From: Streptomyces coffeae
GTDB taxonomy: Bacteria; Actinomycetota; Actinomycetes; Streptomycetales; Streptomycetaceae
Length of the DNA stretch: 64,000 bases
Reading direction: 5' to 3'
NCBI RefSeq assembly: GCF_016741875.1
Contig: NZ_JAERRF010000031.1
Location: 31,662 to 95,661 of the forward strand
The position numbers and the translations under genes were made by a program. Of this stretch, positions 44,558-53,963 are shown piece after piece; position 1 is the first letter of the stretch; every line of letters starts with the position of its first letter. A model generated the notes under the pieces. That model made no database searches, had not been told where the DNA came from, and saw nothing but the letters and a program-made list of their open reading frames with translations.

Positions 44558-44754
44558 TGCACTCCTCCGTCGCCACGTCTGTCGGTGCCGCGATCGCCCT
44601 TCCGTGCCGGTGTGCGAGGCCACGTACGGGCGAGACCAGGGCAAAGTCTACCGGCGGTCAACGGCCTCCCGTGGGGCCTCCCGGCGTACGCCCGTGGGCA
44701 GGAAGCGGAGTGCGGCACTCAGCCCTCCGCCCCGACGCACCGTAACCGACCGGC

Positions 44755-46179
44755 TCAGCCGCGGTCCCCGGTGGTCGCCGGGGCCCGCTCGCCCCGCTCC
44801 CGGCGCCGGGGCAGCACCCGCAGCGCGTCCCCGATGTCCGCGACCTCCAGCACCCGCATCCCGTCGGGGATCCGGCCCGGGTCGGAGGGGACGAGGGCGT
44901 GGGTGAAGCCGAGCCGGGCGGCCTCGGCCAGCCGCCGCTGCACCCCCGTGACCCGGCGGACCTCGCCCGCGAGCCCCACCTCGCCGATCGCCACCAGGTT
45001 CTTCGGCAGCGGGGTGTCACTGGCGGCGCTGGCCAGCGCCAGCGCCACGGCCAGGTCCGCGGCGGGCTCGGTCAGCTTCACCCCGCCCACCGTGGCGCTG
45101 TAGATGTCGCGCTTGCCCAGCGCGTTGATCCGGCCGCGCTGCTCCAGCACGGCGAGCATCATCGACACCCGCGAGGTCTCCAGACCCGAGGTGGTGCGGC
45201 GGGGGGAGGGGATCTGGGTGTCCACGGTGAGCGCCTGCACCTCGGCCACCAGCGGCCTGCGGCCCTCCAGCGTGACGGTCAGACAGGTGCCCGGCACCGG
45301 CTCGTCGCGGCGGGTGAGGAAGAGCCCGGAGGGGTCGGCGAGACCGGTGATGCCCTCGTCGTGCAGCTCGAAGCAGCCGACCTCGTCGGTGGCCCCGTAG
45401 CGGTTCTTCACCCCGCGCACCAGCCGCAGCCGGGCGTGCCGGTCGCCCTCGAAGTGCAGCACCACATCGACCAGGTGCTCCAGCAGCCGGGGGCCCGCGA
45501 TCGCGCCGTCCTTGGTCACATGGCCCACCAGCAGGGTGGACATCCCGCGCTCCTTGGAGGCGCGGATGAGCGCCCCGGCCACCTCGCGGACCTGTGCCAT
45601 CCCGCCCGGCGCGCCGTCGATCTCGGGGGAGGCGACGGTCTGCACGGAGTCCAGCACCAGCAGGGACGGCTTGACCGAGTCGAGATGGCCGAGGACGGCG
45701 GAGAGGTCGGTCTCCGCGGCGAGATACAGCTGCTCGCTGAGCGCGCCGATGCGGTCGGCGCGCAGCCGCACCTGGCTCGCCGACTCCTCCCCGGTGATGT
45801 ACAGCGTGCGGTGTTCGTCGGTGGCGGCCTTGGCGGAGACGTCGAGCAGCAGCGTGGACTTGCCGACCCCCGGCTCCCCGGCGAGCAGCACCACGGCGCC
45901 GGGCACCAGACCGCCGCCGAGCACCCGGTCCAGCTCGTCCACCCCGGTGGAGCGGGCGGTGGCCTGACGGCCGTCGACCTGGCCGATGGGCACCGCGGCC
46001 GAGGTGACCCGCCCCGGTGCGGTGGTCCGCACCGCGGGTGTGCCGAACTCCTCGACGGTGCCCCACGCTTGGCACTCGGGACAGCGGCCGAGCCACTTGG
46101 CGGTGGTCCAGCCGCATTCGGTGCAGCGGTAGGAGGGCCGGTCCTTGGCGGATGAGCGGGAGGAGCTACGGGCAGCCAT
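44755..46179 (-). CDS. radA: RadA (Sms), recombination ATPase/helicase
   Basis: 474 residues. It has an N-terminal C4 zinc finger (CTECGWTTAKWLGRCPEC), Walker A GEPGVGKST, Walker B LLVLDSV, the RadA-specific KNRYG motif, and a C-terminal Lon-like domain (ALALASAASDTPLPKN; GEVGLAGEVRRV). It promotes branch migration in recombination and, in B. subtilis, binds DisA. TAGCGT lies 6 nt before the ATG, so the mRNA is probably leaderless. It is divergent from the sigma/anti-sigma-like gene. Confidence 0.95.
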   Translation of the reverse strand: MAARSSSRSSAKDRPSYRCTECGWTTAKWLGRCPECQAWGTVEEFGTPAVRTTAPGRVTSAAVPIGQVDGRQATARSTGVDELDRVLGGGLVPGAVVLLAGEPGVGKSTLLLDVSAKAATDEHRTLYITGEESASQVRLRADRIGALSEQLYLAAETDLSAVLGHLDSVKPSLLVLDSVQTVASPEIDGAPGGMAQVREVAGALIRASKERGMSTLLVGHVTKDGAIAGPRLLEHLVDVVLHFEGDRHARLRLVRGVKNRYGATDEVGCFELHDEGITGLADPSGLFLTRRDEPVPGTCLTVTLEGRRPLVAEVQALTVDTQIPSPRRTTSGLETSRVSMMLAVLEQRGRINALGKRDIYSATVGGVKLTEPAADLAVALALASAASDTPLPKNLVAIGEVGLAGEVRRVTGVQRRLAEAARLGFTHALVPSDPGRIPDGMRVLEVADIGDALRVLPRRRERGERAPATTGDRG

Positions 46180-46360
46180 GCCGTAACGCTAGCGTCGGCC
46201 GCCGACAGCGGGGCGCCGCGGGCCCGGTCCGGGAGCACATAGCAGGTTGCGGCCACCAGGGTGGGACACCTGTCCCCTTATGAGGGAGATGGTCACCCGT
46301 AAGGGTTAAAACTGTGCAAGTGGCGCGAGGAAGTCTGCATCATCCGCCTACCGTCACCGA

Positions 46361-48172
46361 GTGATGAGCAGCAGGTCCGAGCACTCGACACAGGCCACCG
46401 GCGGACACCGGGCGGATCGGCGTGCGCCGCGCTCCGGCAATACGCGCCCCCAGCGCCCGCCCGCGCGCTACGAGCCGTACCTCGACGGCCTGTTCACGTA
46501 CTGCCTGTCGGTCCTGTGCGAACACGACGCGGCTGCCGTCACCCTCGGCGATGTGCTGGCGGTGGCCGAGCGACGGCGCGGCCGGGGGCGCGGGCGCGGG
46601 CCCGCCGAGGGCGATCTGTGCCGCCCCTGGCTCTACGCGGTCGCCCGCTGGGCCTGTCTGCGGAAGCTGGCCGAGCTGAAGGAGCGTCGGGAGTACCGGG
46701 GGCTCCGGGACTGGCGGGCGGTCCGCGCGCGCCACGGCGACCAGGGGCCGGACACCCCGCCGGGCACCGCCGACACCGCTGCCGCCGCTGCCGGTTCCGC
46801 CGCCGACGCCGGACTGCCCGAGCCGCTCGCCGCCCAGCGCCGCCGTGAACTGGCCGCGCTCGCCTGGCCGGAGGCCGCCGGGACCACCGCCGAGCAGCGC
46901 GAGGCGCTCGAGCTCGCGGTGCGCCATCAGCTCACCCCGGCCGAGGTGGCCGCCGCACTCGGCAAGGAGCAGGACGAGACCCGCGCCCTGCTCGCCAGCG
47001 CGGCCTGCGAGGTGGAGCGGACGCGCGCCGCGCTCGCCGTCGTCGAGCTGGGCCACTGCCCGGTGGTCGCCCGGCTCGCGGGCGACACCCAGGTGCTGCT
47101 CTCCGCCGCCCTCCGCCGTGAGCTGGTGCGGCATGTGGACGACTGCCGTGAGTGCCGCCGGATGGCCGAGCGGGCCACGGCGAACGGCCCCTGGCCCGGT
47201 ACGGCCGCGGCGCCCGCGGCGCTGCCGCTGGTGGAGGCGCCGCGGGCGGCGGTGCAGGCCGCGATGATGTGCGCCCTCAGCGGGCGCCCCGCGCGCGCCG
47301 TCCCAGGCCCCCGCTTCGATCGGCGCGGCTTCCCGCTGGACCCCCAGGACCGGGCCGCGCGGCGCAGCCGGATGCGCAGCCGCGCGCTCACCACCGCGGT
47401 GGTCGCCACGGTCGTGGCGGCCCCGGTGCTCGCGCTGTGGGCGGCCTACCGGGGCGCCCCGCCGACCGGTGACAAGCACGACACGGACTCGGTGGCCGCC
47501 GCCAACGCGGACGCCGCCGAGCAGGCGCCCGCCGGTCACAAGCGGCTGGACGGACGCTCCTACGAGCGCACCGGCAGCGCGCAGGACCGTTCCGGCGCTC
47601 CGCTCGGCCCCACCCGGAGCGCCAAGGGCGGCAAGCGGCCATCGGATGTCTCGGTCGAGGTCATCAGCCCGGACGGCACGGTGGAGCACCGTGGTGGGCA
47701 CGCCGGGAAGAACGGCGACCGGCGGCCGGGCACACCGGGCTCCACGGACCGCAGCGACCGTCCCGGAGGCGGCTCCGGCCCGGCCCGGCCCGCGCCCGGC
47801 CCGGGGCGGCTGACGGTCGAGGCCCAGCCCCAGGGCGAGACGACCGTCATCACCCTCACGGCCTCCGGTGGCTCCCCGGTCCGCTGGTCCGCCTCCGCGA
47901 CGGCGGACTGGCTTCTGCTGAACCACACGGCCGGGATGCTCCGGCCCGGTGAGTCCACGACGGTCACGGTCTCGGTGGACCAGGAGCGCGAGCCGTCCGG
48001 CCACTGGAGCGCCCGGGTCACGATCGGGCCCTCGGGCGCGGCGGTGGTGATCGAGGGCCAGGGCGCGCCCCCCGAGCCGACGCCTGGGCCCAGTGAGCCG
48101 TCCGGCACCCCGAGCCCCTCGCCGGACGATCCGTCCCCCGCCCCCTCCGGCTCGGCCACGCCGAAGGACTGA
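46361..48172 (+). CDS. Membrane protein: sigma-like helices + anti-sigma zinc motif + TM + BACON-like domain
   Basis: 603 residues (GTG, then ATG). Residues 37-112 resemble ECF sigma region 2 (FTYCLSVLCEHDAAAVTLGD, WLYAVARWACLRKLAEL). Residues 175-225 resemble region 4 (REALELAVRHQLTPAEVAAA). Residues 232-268 hold a zinc anti-sigma pattern: HC at 232-233 and H258-x3-C262-x2-C265. A membrane helix lies at 343-364, then a charged linker, a BACON-like Ig domain near 465-560 (RWSASATADWLLLNHTAG) and a Pro/Ser tail. It looks like a fused, perhaps inactive, sigma/anti-sigma sensor. TACCGT is 6 nt before the start; an ECF-type GGAAG...CGTC pair also overlaps it. Confidence 0.75.
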   Translation: MMSSRSEHSTQATGGHRADRRAPRSGNTRPQRPPARYEPYLDGLFTYCLSVLCEHDAAAVTLGDVLAVAERRRGRGRGRGPAEGDLCRPWLYAVARWACLRKLAELKERREYRGLRDWRAVRARHGDQGPDTPPGTADTAAAAAGSAADAGLPEPLAAQRRRELAALAWPEAAGTTAEQREALELAVRHQLTPAEVAAALGKEQDETRALLASAACEVERTRAALAVVELGHCPVVARLAGDTQVLLSAALRRELVRHVDDCRECRRMAERATANGPWPGTAAAPAALPLVEAPRAAVQAAMMCALSGRPARAVPGPRFDRRGFPLDPQDRAARRSRMRSRALTTAVVATVVAAPVLALWAAYRGAPPTGDKHDTDSVAAANADAAEQAPAGHKRLDGRSYERTGSAQDRSGAPLGPTRSAKGGKRPSDVSVEVISPDGTVEHRGGHAGKNGDRRPGTPGSTDRSDRPGGGSGPARPAPGPGRLTVEAQPQGETTVITLTASGGSPVRWSASATADWLLLNHTAGMLRPGESTTVTVSVDQEREPSGHWSARVTIGPSGAAVVIEGQGAPPEPTPGPSEPSGTPSPSPDDPSPAPSGSATPKD

Positions 48173-48210
48173 GTGCTCTCCGCGGGACGTGCCGCGAGGT
48201 GCCGTCGTCC

Positions 48211-48290
48211 GTCTGCGGCCGCGTCGTGGCTGGTCGCGCCCACGCGGCGGAGCCGCACATCGACACAGCCCCGCGCCCCTTCGGGGCGCG
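48211..48290. repeat. Streptomyces intergenic repeat with hairpin
   Basis: GC-rich element ending in CGCGCCCC-TTC-GGGGCGCG (48272-48290). The GTCGTGGCTGGTCGCGCCCA part is the reverse-complement relative of the repeat at 13428. It probably also acts as terminator between convergent genes. Confidence 0.6.
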
Positions 48291-48340
48291 ACGAAACCGC
48301 ACGGGACAGCAGCGAGGCGCTGAGCCGGGATACGGGCGGA

Positions 48341-49192
48341 TCAGTCCGTGGCGGCCCGCGCGGCCGGGTCGGCCGGATGCGGGGCCAGCAGCGGCAGCGT
48401 GGACGCCAGGCGGGCCTCACAGAGCTCGGCCAGCCGGTCGTATCCGGCCTTGCCCATCAGCTCCGTGAGCTCCGGCCGGTAGGAGACGTACACCGGATCA
48501 CCGGCCCCGTGCGCCGAGGTCGCCGAGGTGCACCACCAGTGCAGATCGTGGCCGCCCGGCCCCCAGCCGCGCCGGTCGTACTCGCCGATGGTGACCTGGA
48601 GCACCTGGGTGTCGTCGGGCCGGTCGATCCACTCGTACGTCCGCCGCACCGGCAGCTGCCAGCACACGTCCGGCTTGGTCTCCAGCGGTTCGCGGCCCTC
48701 GCGCAGCGCCAGGATGTGCAGGGCGCAGCCCGCGCCGCCCGCGAATCCGGGGCGGTTCTGGAAGATGCACGAGCCCTGGTGGCGGCGGGTCTGGCGCTCA
48801 CCGTCCTCGTCCTCCTGCACCCAGCCCCGGGCGTGCCCCTCGTCGTGGAACTGCCAGAGCTCCGGGGTGAGCCGGGCCATATGGCGCCCGACGCGCTCCT
48901 CGTCCTCCTCGTCCGAGAAGTGCGCGCCCAGCGTGCAGCAGCCATCGCTCGCGCGACCCGCCTGGATGCCCTGGCAGCCCTGGCCGAAAACACAGGTCCA
49001 TCGGGAGGTCAGCCAGGTCAGATCACACCGGAAGACCTGTTCGTCGTCGGCCGGATCGGGGAATTCGACCCACGCGCGGGCGAAGTCGAGGCCGACCTCG
49101 TCCCCGGCCGGGGACGAGATCTGTTCCTCGGCCCTCCGCTCCGGGGCGCGCTTCTGGCCTTTGTCCTGCTTCGCCTTTTTCGTCTTTGCCAC
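48341..49192 (-). CDS. Conserved Cys-rich cytoplasmic protein
   Basis: 283 residues with no signal or membrane helix. A Lys/Arg-rich start (1-25) is followed by a core with many Cys: CDLTWLTSRWTCVFGQGCQG, SDGCCTLG, GSCIF, GCALHIL, DVCWQLP. The clusters suggest a metal or Fe-S site, loosely like YkgJ/DUF3109 proteins, but I cannot assign a family with confidence. The gene stands divergent from ppx. The conserved HDEGHARGW and HDLHWWC segments may add ligands. Function unknown. Confidence 0.75.
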   Translation of the reverse strand: MAKTKKAKQDKGQKRAPERRAEEQISSPAGDEVGLDFARAWVEFPDPADDEQVFRCDLTWLTSRWTCVFGQGCQGIQAGRASDGCCTLGAHFSDEEDEERVGRHMARLTPELWQFHDEGHARGWVQEDEDGERQTRRHQGSCIFQNRPGFAGGAGCALHILALREGREPLETKPDVCWQLPVRRTYEWIDRPDDTQVLQVTIGEYDRRGWGPGGHDLHWWCTSATSAHGAGDPVYVSYRPELTELMGKAGYDRLAELCEARLASTLPLLAPHPADPAARAATD

Positions 49193-49275
49193 GGAGCAAG
49201 GGTATGCCCCTCAGCCGAAAGCGGAAGGTGGGGACCCGTGCATGAGTACGCACTGTGCGCAGTAGCGTTCTGGCC

Positions 49276-50205
49276 ATGAGACTCGGTGTCCTCGATGTGG
49301 GTTCGAATACCGTCCACCTGCTGGTGGTGGACGCGCACCCCGGCGCGTGCCCGCTGCCCGCGCACTCGCACAAGGTGGAGCTGCGGCTGGCCGAACTCCT
49401 CGACGGCGACGGAGCCATCGGCCCCGAGGGGGTGGAACGCCTGATCGCGGTGGTCCACGAGGCCCTTCAGGCGGCCGAGGACAAGGGCGTCGAGGATGTG
49501 CTGCCGTTCGCGACCTCCGCCGTCCGTGAGGCGGCCAACGCCGATGACGTCCTCGCCCGGGTCGCCGAGGAGACCGGGGTCCGGCTCCAGGTGCTCAGCG
49601 GCGCGGACGAGGCGCGGCTCACTTTTCTGGCCGCCCGCCGCTGGTTCGGCTGGTCGGCGGGGAAGTTGCTGGTCCTGGACATCGGCGGTGGCTCGCTGGA
49701 GATCGCTTATGGGATCGACGAGGAGCCCGACGCGGCCGTGTCGCTGCCGCTGGGCGCGGGTCGGCTGACCTCCTCCTGGCTGCCCGGGGACCCGCCCGAG
49801 GCGGCCGACGTACGGGCGCTGCGGCGCCATGTGCGGGCCGAGATCGCCCGGACCGTCGGCGACTTCAGCCGCCATGGCGCCCCGGACCATGTGGTGGCCA
49901 CCTCCAAGACCTTCAAACAACTGGCCAGGATCGCGGGCGCGGCCCGCTCCACCGAGGGCCTGTACGTCGAGCGCCTGCTGACCCGCAAAGCGCTGGAGGA
50001 GTGGGTGCCCAAGCTGGCCGCCATGCCCGTGGCGGAACGCGCCGAGCTGCCCGGGGTGTCCGAGGGGCGGGCGGGGCAGCTGCTGGCCGGGGCGCTGGTC
50101 GCGGAGGGCGCGATGGACCTCTTCGGCGTCGACGAGCTGGAGATCTGTCCATGGGCGCTGCGCGAGGGCGTCATCCTGCGCCGGCTGGACCATCTGCCGA
50201 CGTGA
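49276..50205 (+). CDS. Ppx/GppA family phosphatase
   Basis: 309 residues. The ASKHA fold starts MRLGVLDVGSNTVHLLVVD. The second phosphate loop is VLDIGGGSLEIAYG, and the catalytic region ATSAVREAANADD is present. This short form lacks the C-terminal HD-like domain, as in actinobacterial Ppx1-type enzymes that hydrolyse short polyphosphates or pppGpp. TAGCGT lies 7 nt before the ATG, so the mRNA is probably leaderless. Spacing (166 bp) leaves the next gene with its own promoter. Confidence 0.93.
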   Translation: MRLGVLDVGSNTVHLLVVDAHPGACPLPAHSHKVELRLAELLDGDGAIGPEGVERLIAVVHEALQAAEDKGVEDVLPFATSAVREAANADDVLARVAEETGVRLQVLSGADEARLTFLAARRWFGWSAGKLLVLDIGGGSLEIAYGIDEEPDAAVSLPLGAGRLTSSWLPGDPPEAADVRALRRHVRAEIARTVGDFSRHGAPDHVVATSKTFKQLARIAGAARSTEGLYVERLLTRKALEEWVPKLAAMPVAERAELPGVSEGRAGQLLAGALVAEGAMDLFGVDELEICPWALREGVILRRLDHLPT

Positions 50206-50371
50206 CGCTCGCCACGGTCGGAGGGCGGCGGCCGGGACGGAGCACGGGGCCGTTTCCGGCCCGCCACGATGTCGCCATGGTCCGGCCATGACCTGTTTGT
50301 GACCGCGCCATGACGGCGTGCTTCCGACCCGTTCTGCTCGCCGCCCGACGGGCCGCCGTACGCTGTCCCTC

Positions 50372-51217
50372 GTGACAGAGCCAGTGGTGCGCATCCCGGA
50401 TGCGAAGGTCGCGCTGTCCACAGCCTCGGTCTATCCGGAGTCGACGGCGACGGCGTTCGAGATCGCCGCCCGTCTGGGCTACGACGGTGTCGAGGTCATG
50501 GTGTGGACCGATCCGGTCAGCCAGGACATCGAGGCCCTGCGTCGGCTCTCGGACTACCACCAGGTGCCGATCCTCGCGGTGCACGCGCCATGCCTGCTGA
50601 TCACGCAGCGGGTGTGGTCCACCGATCCCTGGGTCAAGCTCCAGCGGGCGAGGTCGGCGGCCGAGAAGCTGGGCGCCTCCACCGTCGTCGTCCACCCGCC
50701 CTTCCGGTGGCAGCGTTCCTACGCCCGCGAGTTCGTCCGCGGAATCTGGCGGATGGCGGACGAGACCGATGTGCGGTTCGCGGTCGAGAACATGTATCCG
50801 TGGCGCTACCGCGACCGCGAGATGCTCGCCTACGCACCGGACTGGGACGTCACCAAGGACGACTACCGGCACTTCACGATCGACCTGTCGCACACCGCCA
50901 CCGCCCGCACCGACGCGATCGGCATGGTGGACCGCATGGGCGACCGGCTGGCCCATGTCCACCTCGCCGACGGCCACGGCTCCAACAAGGACGAGCACCT
51001 GGTGCCGGGGCGCGGTGTCCAGCCCTGCGCCGAGTTGCTGGAACGTCTCGCCGTCAATGGGTTCGACGGCCATGTGGTGGTCGAGGTCAACACCCGGCGC
51101 GCGATGTCCACCACCGAGCGTGAGGCCGATCTCGCGGAAGCGCTGGCCTTCACCCGGCTCCATCTGGCCTCGCCGACCCCGAAGTCCCGCTCCGGCAGGG
51201 CGGTGCCCGGCTCATGA
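50372..51217 (+). CDS. Sugar phosphate isomerase/epimerase (xylose isomerase-like TIM barrel)
   Basis: 281 residues, AP_endonuc_2 fold. Metal-ligand regions visible are ENMYPW, DLSHTA, HVHLADG and VVVEVNTRR. No signal peptide, so cytoplasmic. The substrate is unknown. GTG start with TACGCT 7 nt upstream, probably leaderless. Its stop overlaps the ATG of the TetR gene (ATGA at 51214), so the two are coupled. Confidence 0.88.
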   Translation: MTEPVVRIPDAKVALSTASVYPESTATAFEIAARLGYDGVEVMVWTDPVSQDIEALRRLSDYHQVPILAVHAPCLLITQRVWSTDPWVKLQRARSAAEKLGASTVVVHPPFRWQRSYAREFVRGIWRMADETDVRFAVENMYPWRYRDREMLAYAPDWDVTKDDYRHFTIDLSHTATARTDAIGMVDRMGDRLAHVHLADGHGSNKDEHLVPGRGVQPCAELLERLAVNGFDGHVVVEVNTRRAMSTTEREADLAEALAFTRLHLASPTPKSRSGRAVPGS

Positions 51218-51933
51218 CCCCCGCCGCACCCTCACCCGCCACCGGCCCCGACGACCGCGCGGCCGATGCCCCCGCCCCCGGCTCCGGCCCGGCAGGCACC
51301 GGTGCCACCGGCGCCACCGGCTCCGGGGGTCCGCGCAAGCGCGGCCGTCCGGCCCGTGCCCGCGCCGGTGACGGGCCCGCCGCCCGCGACCGGATCCTGA
51401 CCGCCGCGCGCAACGAGTTCGCCGAGCGTGGCTATGACAAGACCTCCATCCGCGGTATCGCCAAGGCCGCGGATGTGGATCCCGCGCTGGTCCACCACTA
51501 CTTCGGCGCCAAGGAGCAGGTCTTCGGCGCGGCCATCGAACTGATCCTGGCCCCCGCGATGACCGTGCCGGACGCCGTCCACGGGGGCGGCGGCCTGGAG
51601 GGCGCGGGCGAGCGGATGGCCCGCTCCATGCTGGACGTCTGGGAGAACCCGGTCACCCGGCTTCCGGTGCTGGCCGTACTGCGCTCCGCGCTGACCAACG
51701 AGGCCGCCGCCACGGTGCTGCGCGAGCTGATCGAGCGCCGGCTGCTGCTGCGGATGGCGGGTGAGCTGGAGGTACCGGACCCCGAGTTCCGGGCCCAGCT
51801 GGCCGCGGCCCACATGATCGGGATCGCGATGCTGCGCTATGTGATCAAGATGGAGCCGGTGGCCTCCGCCGGGACGGAGGAGATCATCGCCATGGTGGGA
51901 CCGACCCTCCAGCGCTATCTCACCGAGGGCTGA
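51214..51933 (+). CDS. TetR family regulator
   Basis: 239 residues. A disordered Pro/Ala/Gly-rich start (1-48) precedes the HTH (ILTAARNEFAERGYDKTSIR, DPALVHHYFGAKEQVF). The C-terminal part matches the TetR_C helical domain with a LIERRLLLRMAGELEVPD segment. It overlaps the isomerase gene by 4 bp. The target is unknown. A 14-bp-stem hairpin lies 57 bp downstream. Confidence 0.9.
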   Translation: MTPAAPSPATGPDDRAADAPAPGSGPAGTGATGATGSGGPRKRGRPARARAGDGPAARDRILTAARNEFAERGYDKTSIRGIAKAADVDPALVHHYFGAKEQVFGAAIELILAPAMTVPDAVHGGGGLEGAGERMARSMLDVWENPVTRLPVLAVLRSALTNEAAATVLRELIERRLLLRMAGELEVPDPEFRAQLAAAHMIGIAMLRYVIKMEPVASAGTEEIIAMVGPTLQRYLTEG

Positions 51934-51990
51934 GCCCGGTCGCGATCCCGCGGCACCGGCCGGACCTTTCCGAGGAGTGAGCCGGTCATC

Positions 51991-52021
51991 CCGCGATCCG
52001 GACACACTGTCCGGATCGCGG
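51991..52021. terminator. Strong hairpin between TetR and ilvD
   Basis: Perfect 14-bp stem with a 3-nt loop (CCGCGATCCGGACA - CAC - complement). It ends 10 bp before the ilvD -10 box, so it may be the TetR terminator, an operator over the ilvD promoter, or both. Confidence 0.65.
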
Positions 52022-52031
52022 ATGTGAGGCG

Positions 52032-52037
52032 TAGGCT
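52032..52037 (+). promoter_or_regulatory. ilvD -10 box
   Basis: TAGGCT, a common Streptomyces -10 hexamer, 66 bp before the ilvD start. No clear -35 is visible because the hairpin occupies that place, which suggests an activator or repressor site there. Confidence 0.4.
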
Positions 52038-52103
52038 CAGAAGACTCCGATCCACGCGATCCGCACCACGATCGCCATCCGCATGACGAGGGAGCCGAGT
52101 ACC

Positions 52104-53954
52104 GTGCCCGAGCTGAGGTCCCGCACCGTCACCCACGGCCGCAACATGGCGGGCGCCCGCGCCCTGATGCAGGCGTCCGGCGTAGCGCGTGAGGACTTCG
52201 GCAAGCCCATTGTGGCCGTGGCCAACAGCTTCACCGAGTTCGTGCCCGGTCACACCCACCTCCAGCCGGTCGGCCGGATCGTCAGCGAGGCGGTCCACGC
52301 GGCGGGCGGCATCCCCCGCGAGTTCAACACCATCGCGGTGGACGACGGCATCGCCATGGGCCACGGCGGGATGCTCTACTCACTGCCCTCCCGCGACCTG
52401 ATCGCCGACTCTGTCGAGTACATGGTCCAGGCCCACTGCGCGGACGCGCTGATCTGCATCTCCAACTGCGACAAGATCACGCCCGGGATGCTGATGGCCG
52501 CGATGCGGCTCAACATCCCGACCGTCTTCGTCTCCGGCGGCCCCATGGAGGCGGGCCGGACCACGCTGGTCGACGGCACCGTCCGCAAGCTGGACCTGAT
52601 CAACGCGATCTCCGACGCGGTCAACGAGAACGTCTCGGACGAGGACATCCTCCGCATCGAGCAGAACGCCTGCCCGACCTGCGGCTCCTGTTCCGGCATG
52701 TTCACCGCCAACTCGATGAACTGCCTGGCCGAGGCGATCGGCCTCGCCCTCCCCGGCAACGGTTCGGTGCTGGCCACCCACACCGCCCGCAAGGCGCTCT
52801 ACGAGACCGCGGGCCGCACCGTCGTGGAGATCACCAAGCGCCACTACGAGCAGGACGACCACACCGTGCTGCCGCGCTCCATCGGCTCCCGCGCCGCCTT
52901 CGAGAACGCCATGGCGCTCGACATCGCCATGGGCGGCTCGACCAACACCATCCTGCATCTGCTGGCCGCCGCCCAGGAGGCCGGTCTCGACTACGACCTG
53001 AAGGACATCGACGAGGTCTCCCGCCGGGTGCCCTGCCTGGCCAAGGTCGCCCCGAACGTCGCGCCCGGCGGCACGTACTACATGGAGGACGTGCACCGCG
53101 CGGGCGGCATCCCGGCGATCCTGGGCGAGCTGTTCCGCGGCGGGCTGCTGAACGAGGACGTCCACTCCGTCCACAGCTCCTCGCTCGCCGACTGGCTCAA
53201 GACCTGGGACGTGCGCGGCGGTTCACCGTCGGCCGAGGCCGTCGAGCTGTGGCACGCGGCCCCCGGCTGCAAGCGCTCCGCCACCGCCTTCTCGCAGTCC
53301 GAGCGCTGGGACAGCCTGGACACCGACGCCGCGGGCGGCTGCATCCGCGACATGGAGCACGCCTACTCCAAGGACGGCGGGCTCGCGGTCCTCAGGGGCA
53401 ATCTGGCCGTCGACGGCTGTGTGGTGAAGACCGCGGGCGTCGACGAGTCGATCTGGACCTTCGAAGGCCCGGCCGTGGTCTGTGAATCGCAGGACGAGGC
53501 CGTCGACAAGATCCTGAACAAGCGGGTCACCGAGGGTGATGTGGTGGTCATCCGCTACGAGGGACCCAAGGGCGGCCCCGGGATGCAGGAGATGCTCTAC
53601 CCGACCTCCTTCCTCAAGGGCCGGGGTCTGGGCAAGGCCTGCGCGCTGATCACCGACGGCCGCTTCTCCGGCGGCACTTCGGGCCTGTCCATCGGCCACG
53701 CCTCGCCCGAGGCGGCGTCCGGCGGCACCATCGCCCTGGTCCAGGACGGCGACCGGATCCGGATCGACATCCCGGGCCGGACCATCGAACTCCTGGTGAG
53801 CGATGAGGAGCTGACGGCCCGTCGGGAGGCCCTCGGCGGTGTCTACGCCCCGAAGGACCGCGAGCGCGAGGTGTCCACCGCGCTGCGCGCCTACGCGGCG
53901 ATGGCCACCAGCGCCGACAAGGGCGCCGTCCGCGACATCAGCCGCCTCGGCTGA
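52104..53954 (+). CDS. ilvD: Dihydroxy-acid dehydratase
   Basis: 616 residues, the usual length. The GTG start gives MPELRSRTVTHGRNMAGARA; GGGAG lies about 9 nt upstream, and an ATG at 52083 is possible. Fe-S ligands appear in ISNCDKITPGM and CPTCGSCSGMFTANSMNC. The C-terminal GRFSGGTSGLSIGHASPEAA motif is present. The enzyme makes 2-keto acids for Val, Leu and Ile, and pantothenate. Confidence 0.97.
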   Translation: MPELRSRTVTHGRNMAGARALMQASGVAREDFGKPIVAVANSFTEFVPGHTHLQPVGRIVSEAVHAAGGIPREFNTIAVDDGIAMGHGGMLYSLPSRDLIADSVEYMVQAHCADALICISNCDKITPGMLMAAMRLNIPTVFVSGGPMEAGRTTLVDGTVRKLDLINAISDAVNENVSDEDILRIEQNACPTCGSCSGMFTANSMNCLAEAIGLALPGNGSVLATHTARKALYETAGRTVVEITKRHYEQDDHTVLPRSIGSRAAFENAMALDIAMGGSTNTILHLLAAAQEAGLDYDLKDIDEVSRRVPCLAKVAPNVAPGGTYYMEDVHRAGGIPAILGELFRGGLLNEDVHSVHSSSLADWLKTWDVRGGSPSAEAVELWHAAPGCKRSATAFSQSERWDSLDTDAAGGCIRDMEHAYSKDGGLAVLRGNLAVDGCVVKTAGVDESIWTFEGPAVVCESQDEAVDKILNKRVTEGDVVVIRYEGPKGGPGMQEMLYPTSFLKGRGLGKACALITDGRFSGGTSGLSIGHASPEAASGGTIALVQDGDRIRIDIPGRTIELLVSDEELTARREALGGVYAPKDREREVSTALRAYAAMATSADKGAVRDISRLG

Positions 53955-53963
53955 CGGGCGACA

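Noticed and set aside
53380..53400. Possible tRNA or selenocysteine element in this GC-rich stretch and elsewhere
   Set aside because: I scanned for GTTCGANTC-type T-loops with CCA-side stems; the GGTTCGAATACC hit at about 49300 lies inside ppx. No tRNA was found in the window.
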